This document shows, piece after piece, positions 9,182-17,965 of a stretch of 64,000 bases of DNA. How positions within the stretch are numbered: the first letter of the stretch is position 1; the number at the start of each line of letters is the position of its first letter. The notes under the pieces were generated by a model that was not told the DNA's origin, searched no databases, and saw nothing but the letters and a program-made list of their open reading frames with translations. The translations under genes and the position numbers were made by a program. This DNA is from Leptotrichia sp. oral taxon 212 (GTDB taxonomy: Bacteria > Fusobacteriota > Fusobacteriia > Fusobacteriales > Leptotrichiaceae), in NCBI RefSeq assembly GCF_001274535.1, contig NZ_CP012410.1:1275126-1339125 (forward strand), in the 5' to 3' direction.

Positions 9182-9182
9182 T

Positions 9183-10001
9183 TTATTCATCCTCTCTATT
9201 TTTTTTAGCAAAAATTAGCAAAATTGTTAATAATATTATTACAAAAAAGTTTACATAAAAATACATATCAAATGTCTTTTCCTGTATATTCTGATACCTT
9301 AGTACATCCTTTAAAAAATGTATAAAAAAATTGAAATCACGTCTTCCACTAAACAAATACGTATTGTATAAATAAGAAAGTTCCATTATAAGATTGACTC
9401 CTGCTAATCCTATTATTGATGCAATAGCAGTATAAACTATTTCTATTACTCTGTTTTCATATAATTCCTCTTCATATGTTTTTACTGAAAACAAAAATAC
9501 TGTTGAAAAAAATGCAGTTGTTGCTGTTGCAGATATTCCTGAAGGAATTCCGGAAAATAGAAATAGCATTATTCTATTAATTAAAGTAAGATTGACTTTT
9601 ATCAGTTTCGAAAGTTCAGATATTCCAATAATTGAATTTATACTAATTAAAATTCCTATAATAAGCATTACATAATAATATATTTTACGAGAAATTTCCA
9701 TACTATTTTCAACAAAATATTCTTTTATCATTTTTATAAAAATAGTAGCTGATACAACTATTACAATGAAAGAAAATAGAGTAAAAATTATAACTAGCAT
9801 TATTATTTTTTCTCTTGAATTAATACTCCTAAATTTCATTACAAGAGAAAAATGATATTGCATATGCATAATTCTCTTAAATAATACAAGGAAAATTGCT
9901 GAAATTATTATACCTGTTATTTTCATTAATCCTTGAAAAGTACTGGCAGTATTCTCTTTTTCAATATCTTCAAATTTTTCATTTAAATCATTTAATCTCA
10001 T
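9183..10001 (-). CDS. Six-helix membrane protein, copy B of a duplicated module
   Basis: A 272-residue paralogue of the protein at 5531-6349. DNA identity is high over the whole gene, including the ribosome-binding region (GGAGGTAAGAAAATAT before the ATG) and the gene end. About six membrane helices are predicted by eye, with a charged N-terminal tail (NDLNEKFEDIEKEN). The family is not recognised. Immediately downstream is the lipoprotein gene 8564-9181. The duplication seems to stop within the first codons of the lipoprotein, which then differ completely between copies. Lipoprotein handling or co-localisation is possible but unproven. Confidence 0.8.
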   Translation of the reverse strand: MRLNDLNEKFEDIEKENTASTFQGLMKITGIIISAIFLVLFKRIMHMQYHFSLVMKFRSINSREKIIMLVIIFTLFSFIVIVVSATIFIKMIKEYFVENSMEISRKIYYYVMLIIGILISINSIIGISELSKLIKVNLTLINRIMLFLFSGIPSGISATATTAFFSTVFLFSVKTYEEELYENRVIEIVYTAIASIIGLAGVNLIMELSYLYNTYLFSGRRDFNFFIHFLKDVLRYQNIQEKTFDMYFYVNFFVIILLTILLIFAKKNREDE

Positions 10002-10111
10002 ATATTTTCTTACCTCCCCCTTTCGGAAAATTTAATATTTTTTACTTATTTTTTTATTATATCGTACTAATCTTAGAAAAATAAGTTAAATAATATTTTA
10101 TAAACAAAAAA

Positions 10112-10134
10112 GAACATACCTTTAAAGTATGTCC
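10112..10134 (-). terminator. Terminator of the OmpA/FadA cluster
   Basis: The minus strand reads GGACATAC, a seven-base loop, then GTATGTTC followed by six T. It lies 16 bases after the ompA-like stop and closes the adhesin operon. Confidence 0.8.
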
Positions 10135-10149
10135 TTTCTATTACTATTA

Positions 10150-10695
10150 CTACTGCTGGCTTCCTCTTCTTGCAAGTTTGAATTCTATTCTTCTGTTCTG
10201 TGCTCTTCCCTCTGATGTACTGTTTGTCGCTACAGGCTCTTCTTCACCTTTTGATACCGTTCCCTTTATTCTGCTAGGGTCAAGTCCAAATTCCAGTAAC
10301 TTCGCCTTTACGCTCTGTGCCCTTCTCATTCCTAACTTCATGTTGTAAGCATTGCTTCCCTTTGAATCTGTATGCCCTTCTATCACCACTTCATAATCGT
10401 TGAAGTTTACATATTCTATGAATTTATGTAGCATTTCAAAGTACTGGGGCTTTACGTTCGACTTGTCAAAGTCAAAGTTCAAACTTCTCTCGTCCATTAC
10501 AACTATCTGCTGATCCGGCCCCTTCTCTTCCGCTATTATTTCTGTTATGTCTATCCTGTCTATCTCAAGGGCATTTATTCTTATCGTATTTTCCCTCATC
10601 TGTGTTGTTGTCAGCTTTCTCGCCGCAGATGATACCGAAGATACTGCCAACAACATCGCTACACCCGCTACTACTGTTGCTGTTCTTCTAGCCAT
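10150..10695 (-). CDS. OmpA-family peptidoglycan-binding protein
   Basis: The 181-residue protein has an N-terminal signal peptide (to about residue 24, VSSVSSAA) and a C-terminal OmpA domain. The domain is marked by NFDFDKSNVKP, VIEGHTDSKGSNAYNMKLGMRRA and GRAQNRRIEF. The Asp and Arg of these motifs bind diaminopimelate in peptidoglycan. It lacks the eight-stranded barrel of full OmpA, so it is a periplasmic or outer-membrane-associated tether. Its start, with AAGGAGG seven bases upstream, lies inside the end of the preceding lipoprotein gene (25-base overlap), so translation is coupled. It is the last gene of the FadA-type cluster. Confidence 0.9.
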   Translation of the reverse strand: MARRTATVVAGVAMLLAVSSVSSAARKLTTTQMRENTIRINALEIDRIDITEIIAEEKGPDQQIVVMDERSLNFDFDKSNVKPQYFEMLHKFIEYVNFNDYEVVIEGHTDSKGSNAYNMKLGMRRAQSVKAKLLEFGLDPSRIKGTVSKGEEEPVATNSTSEGRAQNRRIEFKLARRGSQQ

Positions 10696-10913
10696 GCATC
10701 TGCCTCCTTCTCAAGTGATCTGTACTCCTGTGAATAATTGATTTTCCCTTCCTCTTTTAACTTCTCTACATTTTCTGATGGCTTTATGAACTTGTTCTCT
10801 CTTAAATATGCCTCTATGTTGTCCAGTCTGTCTGTATTGTACTGCACTAATTTCGCATTTGTGCATGATATCATTAATGCTCCAAGTCCTATTGTTATCA
10901 ATCCTTTTTTCAT
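10671..10913 (-). CDS. 80-residue lipoprotein in the FadA/OmpA cluster
   Basis: A short signal peptide ends in GALMISC, giving a lipoprotein of about 64 mature residues. The mature part is highly charged and probably helical (RLDNIEAYLREN, SLEKEADAWLEEQQQ). Its 3' end overlaps the ompA-like gene by 25 bases, so the two are made together. Small lipoproteins next to OmpA-like and FadA-like genes are known from fusobacterial adhesin loci. An exact function cannot be read from the sequence; an assembly or anchoring role is an inference from position. Confidence 0.75.
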   Translation of the reverse strand: MKKGLITIGLGALMISCTNAKLVQYNTDRLDNIEAYLRENKFIKPSENVEKLKEEGKINYSQEYRSLEKEADAWLEEQQQ

Positions 10914-10994
10914 ATTTCCTACTCTCCTGTCTTCTTTTATTTTAACTACACCTTCTTCTCTTTTTCCTCTTAGACTTTATTTTCCTAATTATTT

Positions 10995-11474
10995 CTATTT
11001 CAGCTTAGTTTCAATACCTTCAAGTCTCTGTTCCATCTTGTCAAGCATCTCATTCGTCTTGTGGAATGTCTCTATGTTGCTGTTTATCTCGTCAACTCTC
11101 TTCTTTATTCTCTGTACTTCCGCATCCATCTTTTCGCTTTCACTCATGTTCTTGTACTTCGCCTTCATCGCTTTTGCCTCAGCCTTTCTCTTTCTCGCTT
11201 CAGCTTCCTTGTTTCGCTTTGCTTCCAGCTCCGCTTTCCTGCTTCCGCTCACTGCTGGTGTGCTTATGCTCGGAGATACTGTTACAGGTACTTCTCCCTC
11301 TTCAACTACTGAGTTCATAAGTTCCTGTTTTCTCGCCTCCTTCTCCTCTGCCGCCTTCTTCTGTTTTGCGACCTTTAACAGTCTTTCTATGTTCGGGTCT
11401 GTCTTCTCTGCCATTGACAGCTGCCCCACCGCAAATGCAAGCAGTGCCACTCCCATTATCTTCTTAACTTTCAT
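10995..11474 (-). CDS. Secreted coiled-coil protein of the FadA/OmpA cluster
   Basis: The 159-residue protein has a signal peptide (cleavage probably after QLSMA), then two strongly helical, Lys/Glu/Ala-rich segments separated by a Ser/Pro/Val linker (VPVTVSPSISTPAVSG). The second segment (about residues 80-159) has heptad-like spacing typical of coiled coils and ends in LDKMEQRLEGIETKLK. I recognise no enzyme motif. It lies third in a five-gene unit. Codons rich in C at the third position differ from neighbouring chromosomal genes and suggest strong expression. It may be a periplasmic or surface structural protein. Confidence 0.75.
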   Translation of the reverse strand: MKVKKIMGVALLAFAVGQLSMAEKTDPNIERLLKVAKQKKAAEEKEARKQELMNSVVEEGEVPVTVSPSISTPAVSGSRKAELEAKRNKEAEARKRKAEAKAMKAKYKNMSESEKMDAEVQRIKKRVDEINSNIETFHKTNEMLDKMEQRLEGIETKLK

Positions 11475-11509
11475 ATCTTCTCCCTTTCCTGTCTGTTTTT
11501 CTTATACTC

Positions 11510-11923
11510 CTATTTCTTTGCCTTCTTTGTTTTCTCTGTCTTTGCCTTCTGCTCTTTCACTTTCTTGCTCTTCTTCTTCCCTAACACTTCATTGTAGCCA
11601 TCCAGTTCCTTTTCTTCCCTAGCCACACTTCTTACTACTCTCTCATAGTAGTCCACCTTTATCGCTGCCTTGTTTGCATTGTATTCAAGCTTTTCCATCG
11701 GTGTTCTTGGTTTCACTTCTTCTTCTGCTTCTACTTCTTCAACTCCCTCTGCTGTCTCAACCTTCACTCTTTCCACCTTCTTAGGTGCCTTCGCCGCCTT
11801 TCTTTCAGCCTCCTGCTGCTTATAGTAGTCATCCCTTGCCTTCTTCAGTACATCCTGTGCACTGTTTGCCATCGCTACACTTCCAACAGCTAAAAGAAGT
11901 CCTGCCAGAATTATCTTTTTCAT
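11510..11923 (-). CDS. Secreted charged helical protein of the FadA/OmpA cluster
   Basis: The 137-residue protein has a signal peptide (to about VAMA) followed by a short helix (AQDVLKKARDDYYKQQEAER), a Val/Glu-rich acidic linker, a second helix around MEKLEYNANKAAIKVDYYE and an extremely Lys-rich tail (last 25 residues). No catalytic motif is seen. It lies between the FadA-like gene and the coiled-coil gene at 10995-11474 and shares their unusual codon use. The basic tail could bind acidic polymers, but this is speculation. Confidence 0.7.
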   Translation of the reverse strand: MKKIILAGLLLAVGSVAMANSAQDVLKKARDDYYKQQEAERKAAKAPKKVERVKVETAEGVEEVEAEEEVKPRTPMEKLEYNANKAAIKVDYYERVVRSVAREEKELDGYNEVLGKKKSKKVKEQKAKTEKTKKAKK

Positions 11924-12096
11924 ATGTTCCTTCCTTTCATTGTATAAATATTGAAATTCAAAAAACTGTTTATGAATTCATTCTAAATTTTATAGTTTAA
12001 AATCATTGGTAAATTTATGATTTTTTCTTAATGAACTTCTGTTTCATGCCGGTAAAATTTTGCAGAATGAATAAAACATTTTTTGGAGTTTAAGTT

Positions 12097-12486
12097 TTAG
12101 TTTCCCATTATTGCAAGTATCTGTTCAAGTTCAGCTATCTTCTGTTCCTTCTCTCTTATCAGTCTTGCTATGTTTTTGTAATAAGCATCATAATTCTTCA
12201 GTATCTGTTTGTACTTATCCCTGTGCCATCTTACTTCAGAATCCTTCTTCAGTTTTTCAAATACCTTTTCTTTTCCTTCTTCTTTTGCCTTAAGATCTGC
12301 GACTTCAGTTTCAAGTTGCGCCTTCTGTGCTTCAAACTCCCTCTTCTTCTGTGCTTCCTTTTCAAGAAGGTCGTTAAACTTGTTCTCTATTGAGTTCAGA
12401 CTCGCTTCCAGACTCGCTTTTTCTGCTGAATAACTTACTGCCGAAATTGTTAATATTCCTAATAGTAACAATACTTTTTTTCTCAT
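12097..12486 (-). CDS. FadA-family adhesin
   Basis: The 129-residue protein has a signal peptide (to about SYSA) and a mature part of about 109 residues that is almost wholly helical. It aligns by eye with F. nucleatum FadA: it begins with ASLEASLNSIENKFNDLL, has a central hinge-like KDSEVRWHRDKYKQIL and ends in AELEQILAIMGN, close to the FadA end QALRAGN. FadA forms an antiparallel helical hairpin that self-assembles into filaments and binds host cadherins. Family membership is well supported; host-cell binding here is inferred. It is the promoter-proximal gene of the cluster, with about 170 bases to the next gene. Confidence 0.85.
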   Translation of the reverse strand: MRKKVLLLLGILTISAVSYSAEKASLEASLNSIENKFNDLLEKEAQKKREFEAQKAQLETEVADLKAKEEGKEKVFEKLKKDSEVRWHRDKYKQILKNYDAYYKNIARLIREKEQKIAELEQILAIMGN

Positions 12487-12608
12487 ATTCTTATTCCTTT
12501 CTATTTAATATCATAAAATTTTAATTACAAAATAAAACTTAATCCAGATTTATTTAAAATTATATTAAATTATCTTATTTTAACTTTTATTTTTCTTTAT
12601 TCACTAAG

Positions 12609-12637
12609 ATAATACCAAAAATTTAGAAAAATTACAA
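12609..12637 (-). promoter_or_regulatory. Probable promoter of the FadA cluster
   Basis: On the minus strand TTGTAA and TATTAT are 17 bases apart, giving a leader of about 115 AT-rich bases before the fadA-like start. The whole gene-free stretch 12487-12798 is a divergent promoter region. On the plus strand a TATAAT at 12724-12729 probably serves the phospholipase D-like gene. Confidence 0.4.
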
Positions 12638-12798
12638 CAAAAGTTTTTAAAAAAATAAAAATTTTTATTTTAAATTTATTATATCGTTGTATTTTCAATA
12701 CTTTAAATAATCAAAAAATATGTTATAATATTCTAAATCAAAACTTCAATTTTTTGATTTTGATTATCTATTTAATAAAAAAGGAGGAACGATATAAA

Positions 12799-14223
12799 AT
12801 GAAGTATAATAAACTTATCTTTTTTCTACTTTGTATGATATTTTTAATTTCTTCATGTACTTCCCTTCCTGAGGGACTGGCAACAAAAACTGAAATATAT
12901 AATGCAGACAATGTTGATTTTTATTATGACTTGAATTACGAATCTGATGGTGAAAGAAAATTTGATAGGCAGATATGGAACGAAGTCTATAAAATTTTAG
13001 ATGAAGCTCAGGATTTTTTCCTTATGGATATTTTTGTGTTTAACGATTTTCTGGCTAAAGGGGTCAGAGAAAAATTGCAACCAATAGATATTGCTACTGA
13101 ATTTTCTGAAAAAATTCTGGAAAAAAGAAAAAAAGATCCAAATGTTGAAATTTATCTTATACTGGATGAAAGCAATACTTTCTATGGAGCATTTGATAAT
13201 CCTACACACAAAAAGCTTGAAGAAGCAGGAGTAAAAATAGGATATGTCGACTTAGCGAAATTAAGAGATCCTATGCCTCTTTATTCAAAACCATGGCGTT
13301 TATTTATACGACCATTTGGAAATCCTAAAAATATTGGAAAAAGAAAAAATCCTGTTTATGAAGGAACTGACAAAGTCACTATAAGAAGCATATTGAGGGC
13401 TTTAAATGCAAAAGCTGATCATCGTAAACTTATTATGAATGAATCTACTGCAATGCTTACTTCTGCTAATCCACATGCAGAAGGTTCTAAACATTCCAAT
13501 GTTGCATTTAAATTTTCCTCTCCTATTATTAAGGATATTTATAATGCGGAAAAGCCTGTTGCCAAAATAACAAAGCCTGACGGAAGCTTAAAACAGAAAC
13601 TTCCTGATAAAGATTTCAGTCACATTCCCTATTCCAAAAATAACAGTCTGAAATTACAATATTTTACTGAAGGACAGACCGCCATTGATATTACAAGGGA
13701 GATGGAAAATGCATCAAGCGAAGATAAAATAGTAATTGCCCAGTTTTTTCTTGCTGACAGGGGAATTATAAACAGTATAAGGAAAGCAGCTAAAAGAGGA
13801 GTTGAATTTCAGATTATTCTAAATAATTCCAATGCAGGACTTCCAAACAAAGCATCTGCAGGAGAGCTTATGAAATATGCAAGAAAGCATAATTATAAAA
13901 TTAATGTGAAATTTTACAACAAAGGAGAGGAAATGTATCATGTGAAAATGCTTTCGATACTGAAAAAAGATTACATGATCACTTATGCAGGATCAACAAA
14001 TTTTACAAGAAGAAATATGCGAAACTACAATCTCGAAAATGAAATAAAAATTATTTCCACGTATGATCAGAAAATTTCTGAAAGCCTTTTAAATTATTAT
14101 GACACATTGTGGAACAATAAAAATGGTATTTTTACTCTTCCATATGATGATCATAAAAACGAAAAAATATTAAATGATTTATTATTCAGATTTATGGAAA
14201 TTAATGGTTTCGGAGTATTTTAA
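12799..14223 (+). CDS. Phospholipase D-like lipoprotein
   Basis: The protein is about 474 residues. I chose ATG 12799 because AAGGAGG lies 11 bases upstream and the resulting N-terminus is a clean lipoprotein signal (FLISSC). Two PLD-type motifs are visible: DHRKLIMNE followed by TSANPH in the first half, and YHVKMLSILKKD followed by AGSTNFTRRN in the second. As in the paralogue at 1-1287, the first motif has Glu where Asp is usual. The family hydrolyses or transfers phosphodiesters (phospholipases, cardiolipin synthases, nucleases); substrate not readable. It is one of few plus-strand genes here, a single-gene unit ended by the hairpin at 14277-14345. Confidence 0.85.
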   Translation: MKYNKLIFFLLCMIFLISSCTSLPEGLATKTEIYNADNVDFYYDLNYESDGERKFDRQIWNEVYKILDEAQDFFLMDIFVFNDFLAKGVREKLQPIDIATEFSEKILEKRKKDPNVEIYLILDESNTFYGAFDNPTHKKLEEAGVKIGYVDLAKLRDPMPLYSKPWRLFIRPFGNPKNIGKRKNPVYEGTDKVTIRSILRALNAKADHRKLIMNESTAMLTSANPHAEGSKHSNVAFKFSSPIIKDIYNAEKPVAKITKPDGSLKQKLPDKDFSHIPYSKNNSLKLQYFTEGQTAIDITREMENASSEDKIVIAQFFLADRGIINSIRKAAKRGVEFQIILNNSNAGLPNKASAGELMKYARKHNYKINVKFYNKGEEMYHVKMLSILKKDYMITYAGSTNFTRRNMRNYNLENEIKIISTYDQKISESLLNYYDTLWNNKNGIFTLPYDDHKNEKILNDLLFRFMEINGFGVF

Positions 14224-14276
14224 TAGCACAGGAAAACTCTCTATTTCTATAATATATACTATTTAATTTAACAATC

Positions 14277-14345
14277 AAAAAACGATACTTATTTGTCTTT
14301 TTAAATTCTAAAATTTAAATTAGACTTATAAATATCGTTTTTTAT
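14277..14345. terminator. Long bidirectional hairpin terminator between converging genes
   Basis: AAAAAACGATA pairs with TATCGTTTTTT, enclosing further complementary segments (TTATTTGTCT with AGACTTATAA, and TTTAAATT with AATTTAAA). Flanking A and T runs serve both the plus gene ending at 14223 and the minus gene ending at 14385. Confidence 0.75.
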
Positions 14346-14384
14346 ATTGTTTTTCTTTTTTGAATAAACTTATTTGATTTTTAC

Positions 14385-15899
14385 TTATTTTCCATATATT
14401 ATATCATTTACTAAAGAAAGCATTTCACCACTCAGATTTAAGAGTCCCTTCTCTGTAAATATTTTCTTTGCCCATTCCATACCTTTTTCTTGATCTTTTT
14501 TATCATAAAAATAATAATACATTAGCTTAAACATTGCCCTTGCCTCCTTCTGAGCAGCAGCTTTTTCAAACCACCTGGCAGCTTCATCCTTTTTATCATT
14601 TTTATTTAACATTTCACCGTAATCCAACTGACAACTTACTTTTCCTTTTTCTGCACACATTTTTAGTAATTTCTCTTCTTCGCTTTTATTTCCTCTTTGT
14701 CTTTCCATTATTACTAAGGAGTATGTTGCTTCCAAAGATCCTTCAGCATGTCCTTTTTTGTAAAGTTCCATTGCTTTATCTTTATTTTTATAACTACGAT
14801 AGTACATAGTTCCTAAATCATTATACGCTCTCTTATTATATTTTATTGCTTCAGTATACAGTTTTTCTGCTTTCTCATATCTACCTTGATTTTCCATTAT
14901 TTCTGCTTCCAGTAAAATTTTCAAATACTTTCTGTCATTTTCACTTCCGGTAGCATAAAGTACTATATCCCTTGCTTCTTCTGATAAATTTTTTCTTTGA
15001 GGTTTATTAAAAAGACTTTCCTTCCATTTCTGCATTTCAGCTTCCTTATTTGTTTCAAAATATAGAAGAATCAGCAGATATATCGAAGTTGTATCCTCTA
15101 TCTGTGCACCTTTAAAAAGTAACTTTTCTGCTTCATCCCACTTTTTTTCTTTTTCGTATAATATTGCCATTGAATTTTGTGAATATAAATCGCCCTTTTC
15201 CATTCCTTTCTTATACCATTCCTTCGCCTTATTAATATTTCCTTTTTCTTCCTCTGATTCTCCAAGCATTCCGGCTGCTGAATAAGCCCCCTTCTCATAG
15301 GCTTCCTTCAATTTTTCTATTCCCTTTTCCTTATCTATATTGTCATAGTACATTTGGCCTATAACCATGTATATTTCTTTATTATACTGGGCAGCTTTCA
15401 AGTAATACTCCTCAGCTTTTTCATATTCTCTATTTTCTTCATATTTTTCAGCCGTATCTATCCATTTTTTATACGAATCCTCTATATTCTGATTTGTTAT
15501 CTGATTCTGAAAAGCTTCAGTCGGTTTCAGTTTATTATCTGGACCGTCACAAAAACGGATAATAGCAACAATTATACCTATCACTATCCACCATGGTGAT
15601 TTTCTCCATTTTATAATTGGATTATCTGTTATAATTTTTTCAATTTTTTTCTCTTTCTCGGTTTCATATTTTGTTTTTTCTTCAGTTAAATTAATATTTT
15701 TCTCATATTTAAAATTATTTTCATTGTAGTCTTTTTCATTATTTTCTCTATTGAAAAGCTTTTTTTCCTTTTTTCTTTCACTTTCCAATGAAAAGTCATC
15801 AAAATCTTCCTTTTCCTTTTTATTTTTAAAAAATACTATCAATCCCCCTATTATAATCCCTAGTAGAAAAATCCATACCAAAATAGTCAATCCCAACAT
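14385..15899 (-). CDS. Membrane-anchored TPR/Sel1-repeat protein
   Basis: The protein is about 504 residues. It starts with a membrane helix (residues 2-26, LGLTILVWIFLLGIIIGG), then a charged linker of about 75 residues, a second short hydrophobic stretch (SPWWIVIGIIVAIIRF) and about ten Sel1/TPR-like repeats such as AEEYYLKAAQYNKEIYMVIG and AKEWYKKGMEKGDLYSQN. Such repeats form a superhelix that binds other proteins. ATG 15899 lies five bases after AAGGAGG. Partner unknown. It stands alone, divergent from thrC. Confidence 0.85.
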   Translation of the reverse strand: MLGLTILVWIFLLGIIIGGLIVFFKNKKEKEDFDDFSLESERKKEKKLFNRENNEKDYNENNFKYEKNINLTEEKTKYETEKEKKIEKIITDNPIIKWRKSPWWIVIGIIVAIIRFCDGPDNKLKPTEAFQNQITNQNIEDSYKKWIDTAEKYEENREYEKAEEYYLKAAQYNKEIYMVIGQMYYDNIDKEKGIEKLKEAYEKGAYSAAGMLGESEEEKGNINKAKEWYKKGMEKGDLYSQNSMAILYEKEKKWDEAEKLLFKGAQIEDTTSIYLLILLYFETNKEAEMQKWKESLFNKPQRKNLSEEARDIVLYATGSENDRKYLKILLEAEIMENQGRYEKAEKLYTEAIKYNKRAYNDLGTMYYRSYKNKDKAMELYKKGHAEGSLEATYSLVIMERQRGNKSEEEKLLKMCAEKGKVSCQLDYGEMLNKNDKKDEAARWFEKAAAQKEARAMFKLMYYYFYDKKDQEKGMEWAKKIFTEKGLLNLSGEMLSLVNDIIYGK

Positions 15900-16111
15900 T
15901 TTTTCCTCCTTCATACAGTTGTAACAGCATAATTTTACTATTTATTTCATATGTTTTCAATAGTTATTTGGTAAAATAACATTCTATTTTTGAAACTTCA
16001 TCTCTAAATTTATATAATACCCCCATTTATTATAACTAATATTTTTCATTGTAAAATCCACTGATATATGATATTATTACAATATTAATTATAACTGAAA
16101 GAGGTATTTAT

Positions 16112-17602
16112 ATGAATTATAAAAGTACAAGAAGTAATGATTTAAAGTCATCTACATTTGCTACTCTGCATGGACTTGCAAATGACGGAGGACTTTATAT
16201 TCCTGAAAATCTTCCTGATGTAAAACTTTCTTATGAAGAGCTTAAAAACCTTTCATATCAGGAACTATCCGAAAAAATTATAAAATTATTTTTTACGGAA
16301 TTTTCCGATGAAGAAATAAAAACTGCCGTAAACAGTGCTTACAATAACACTACATTTACAGATGAAAATATTGTTCCTCTACATAAATTAAATGATAAAG
16401 TAAGCTTTGGAGAGCTTTTTCATGGGAGAACACTGGCATTCAAGGATCTTGCCCTTTCCCTTTTTCCTTATTTATTGCTTTTAAGCAAGAAAAAACAGAA
16501 TGAAAATAAAAAAGTGCTGATTCTTGCCGCAACTTCAGGTGACACAGGAAAAGCTGCATTAGAAGGATTTAAGGATATCGAAGGTATAAATATTGTAGTG
16601 TTTTATCCTAAAAACGGTGTCAGTCCTATGCAGGAAGAACAGATGAGAAAACAGAAGGGAAATAATGTTGATATCGTTGCAATAAATGGAAACTTTGATG
16701 ATGCACAAAGTGCCATAAAAGTTATTTTTTCCAGCGAAGAATTTAAAAATTATGCAAGTGAACATGACATAATGTTTTCAAGTGCAAATTCAATAAATAT
16801 TGGAAGACTTTTCCCACAGGTTATTTATTATGTTTCTACTTATGTAAATCTTGTAAATTCTGGAACTATAAAAGAAGGAGAAGAATTTAACATTGTTGTT
16901 CCTACAGGAAATTTTGGAAACATACTGGCAGGTTATATTGCCAAAAAGCTGGGAATACCTGTAAGAAAATTTATTTCAGCTTCAAATAAGAATAAAGTTC
17001 TTGCTGATTTCTTTAAATCAGGAACTTATGACAAAAATAGGGATTTCTACACTACAAATTCTCCATCTATGGACATTCTTCTTTCATCAAATTTTGAAAG
17101 ATATCTTTATTATGCCACAGGAGAAAATTCTGAAAGAACAAAGGAATTAATAAATTCACTGCTTACAACAGGTGTACTGTCAGTTTCACCTGAAGAACTT
17201 GAAAATATTCAGAAGGAATTCTATGGAGAATTTGCTGACAGTGAAGAAACTGTAGAGGCTATTAAGAATGTATATGATAATTATAAATATCTGATGGATC
17301 CTCATACTGCAGTTGCATATTCTGTATATGAAAAGCTTTCAGATGACAAGCTTGATAAAAATATTCATACAGTAATTATGTCTACTGCTCATCCATTTAA
17401 GTTCCCTGAGCCAGTTGCAAAAGCTCTTGGTCTTGAATTAAATGAAAATCCATATATTACTCTGGATAAAGTAAGCGAAATTACAGGAGTTAAGTTCCCT
17501 GAGAAGCTTGCAGAAGTAAGAAAATCTGATATTAGATTTTCTAATGTAATTGAAAAAAATGAAATTGCAGATTATGTAAAAAAATACATTGAAAAAATTT
17601 AG
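16112..17602 (+). CDS. thrC: Threonine synthase
   Basis: The 496-residue enzyme makes L-threonine from O-phospho-L-homoserine with pyridoxal phosphate. It shows the N-terminal YKSTRSND opening, the PLP-lysine motif HGRTLAFKDLALS (about residue 110) and the phosphate-binding AATSGDTGKAALEGF segment. The length fits the longer (about 500-residue) class of threonine synthases found in many bacteria and fungi. GAAAGAGG lies before the ATG. A small zinc-ribbon gene follows 60 bases downstream, probably on the same RNA. The other threonine genes (thrA, thrB) are not in the window. No riboswitch or T-box was found upstream. Confidence 0.95.
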   Translation: MNYKSTRSNDLKSSTFATLHGLANDGGLYIPENLPDVKLSYEELKNLSYQELSEKIIKLFFTEFSDEEIKTAVNSAYNNTTFTDENIVPLHKLNDKVSFGELFHGRTLAFKDLALSLFPYLLLLSKKKQNENKKVLILAATSGDTGKAALEGFKDIEGINIVVFYPKNGVSPMQEEQMRKQKGNNVDIVAINGNFDDAQSAIKVIFSSEEFKNYASEHDIMFSSANSINIGRLFPQVIYYVSTYVNLVNSGTIKEGEEFNIVVPTGNFGNILAGYIAKKLGIPVRKFISASNKNKVLADFFKSGTYDKNRDFYTTNSPSMDILLSSNFERYLYYATGENSERTKELINSLLTTGVLSVSPEELENIQKEFYGEFADSEETVEAIKNVYDNYKYLMDPHTAVAYSVYEKLSDDKLDKNIHTVIMSTAHPFKFPEPVAKALGLELNENPYITLDKVSEITGVKFPEKLAEVRKSDIRFSNVIEKNEIADYVKKYIEKI

Positions 17603-17662
17603 CAGAATAAAGCTTTATATTTAAAAAATACTATCAATATAAAAATTTTAGGAGGGAAATCT

Positions 17663-17908
17663 ATGCACGATGGTTGTTCAGGAAGTTTTAATGATGGAAT
17701 AGAAGTTGTGGAAAAATTGAGAATGATGGGATTCAGCAGTCAGCCTATGCCTGTTCCTGCCGTTTTCACATGTAAGGAATGTAACACAGAAATAGTGATG
17801 GATACATTTGAATATGAATGTCCTCATTGTGGAATGGTTTATGCTGTTACACCTTGTCACGCATTTGATGTTGCAAATATATTAAGTGCCGGAAAATTGA
17901 ATAAATAA
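17663..17908 (+). CDS. Small zinc-ribbon protein
   Basis: This 81-residue protein has a zinc ribbon of two Cys pairs, FTCKEC and YECPHC, about 14 residues apart, plus an N-terminal MHDGCSGSFNDG segment and a later TPCHAFD with further Cys and His. The ribosome-binding site is TAGGAGGG. I recognise no named family. It lies downstream of thrC and shares its terminator at 17915-17961, but a metabolic link is only suggested by position. Metal binding is well supported; function unknown. Confidence 0.75.
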   Translation: MHDGCSGSFNDGIEVVEKLRMMGFSSQPMPVPAVFTCKECNTEIVMDTFEYECPHCGMVYAVTPCHAFDVANILSAGKLNK

Positions 17909-17914
17909 TAATAT

Positions 17915-17961
17915 ACTGCACCCAAAATCTTGAACACAAGACTGGAGGTGCAGTTTTTTTA
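17915..17961 (+). terminator. Terminator of thrC / zinc-ribbon unit
   Basis: ACTGCACC pairs with GGTGCAGT, with an inner CTTG/CAAG hairpin, followed by seven T on the plus strand. Confidence 0.85.
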
Positions 17962-17965
17962 TTTC

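Noticed and set aside
10738-11622. Long plus-strand open frame of 294 codons opposite the FadA/OmpA cluster
   Set aside because: It is the mirror of highly charged, Lys/Glu-rich minus-strand genes with clear signal peptides and ribosome-binding sites. Its Ser/Phe/Leu-rich translation is typical of an antisense shadow.
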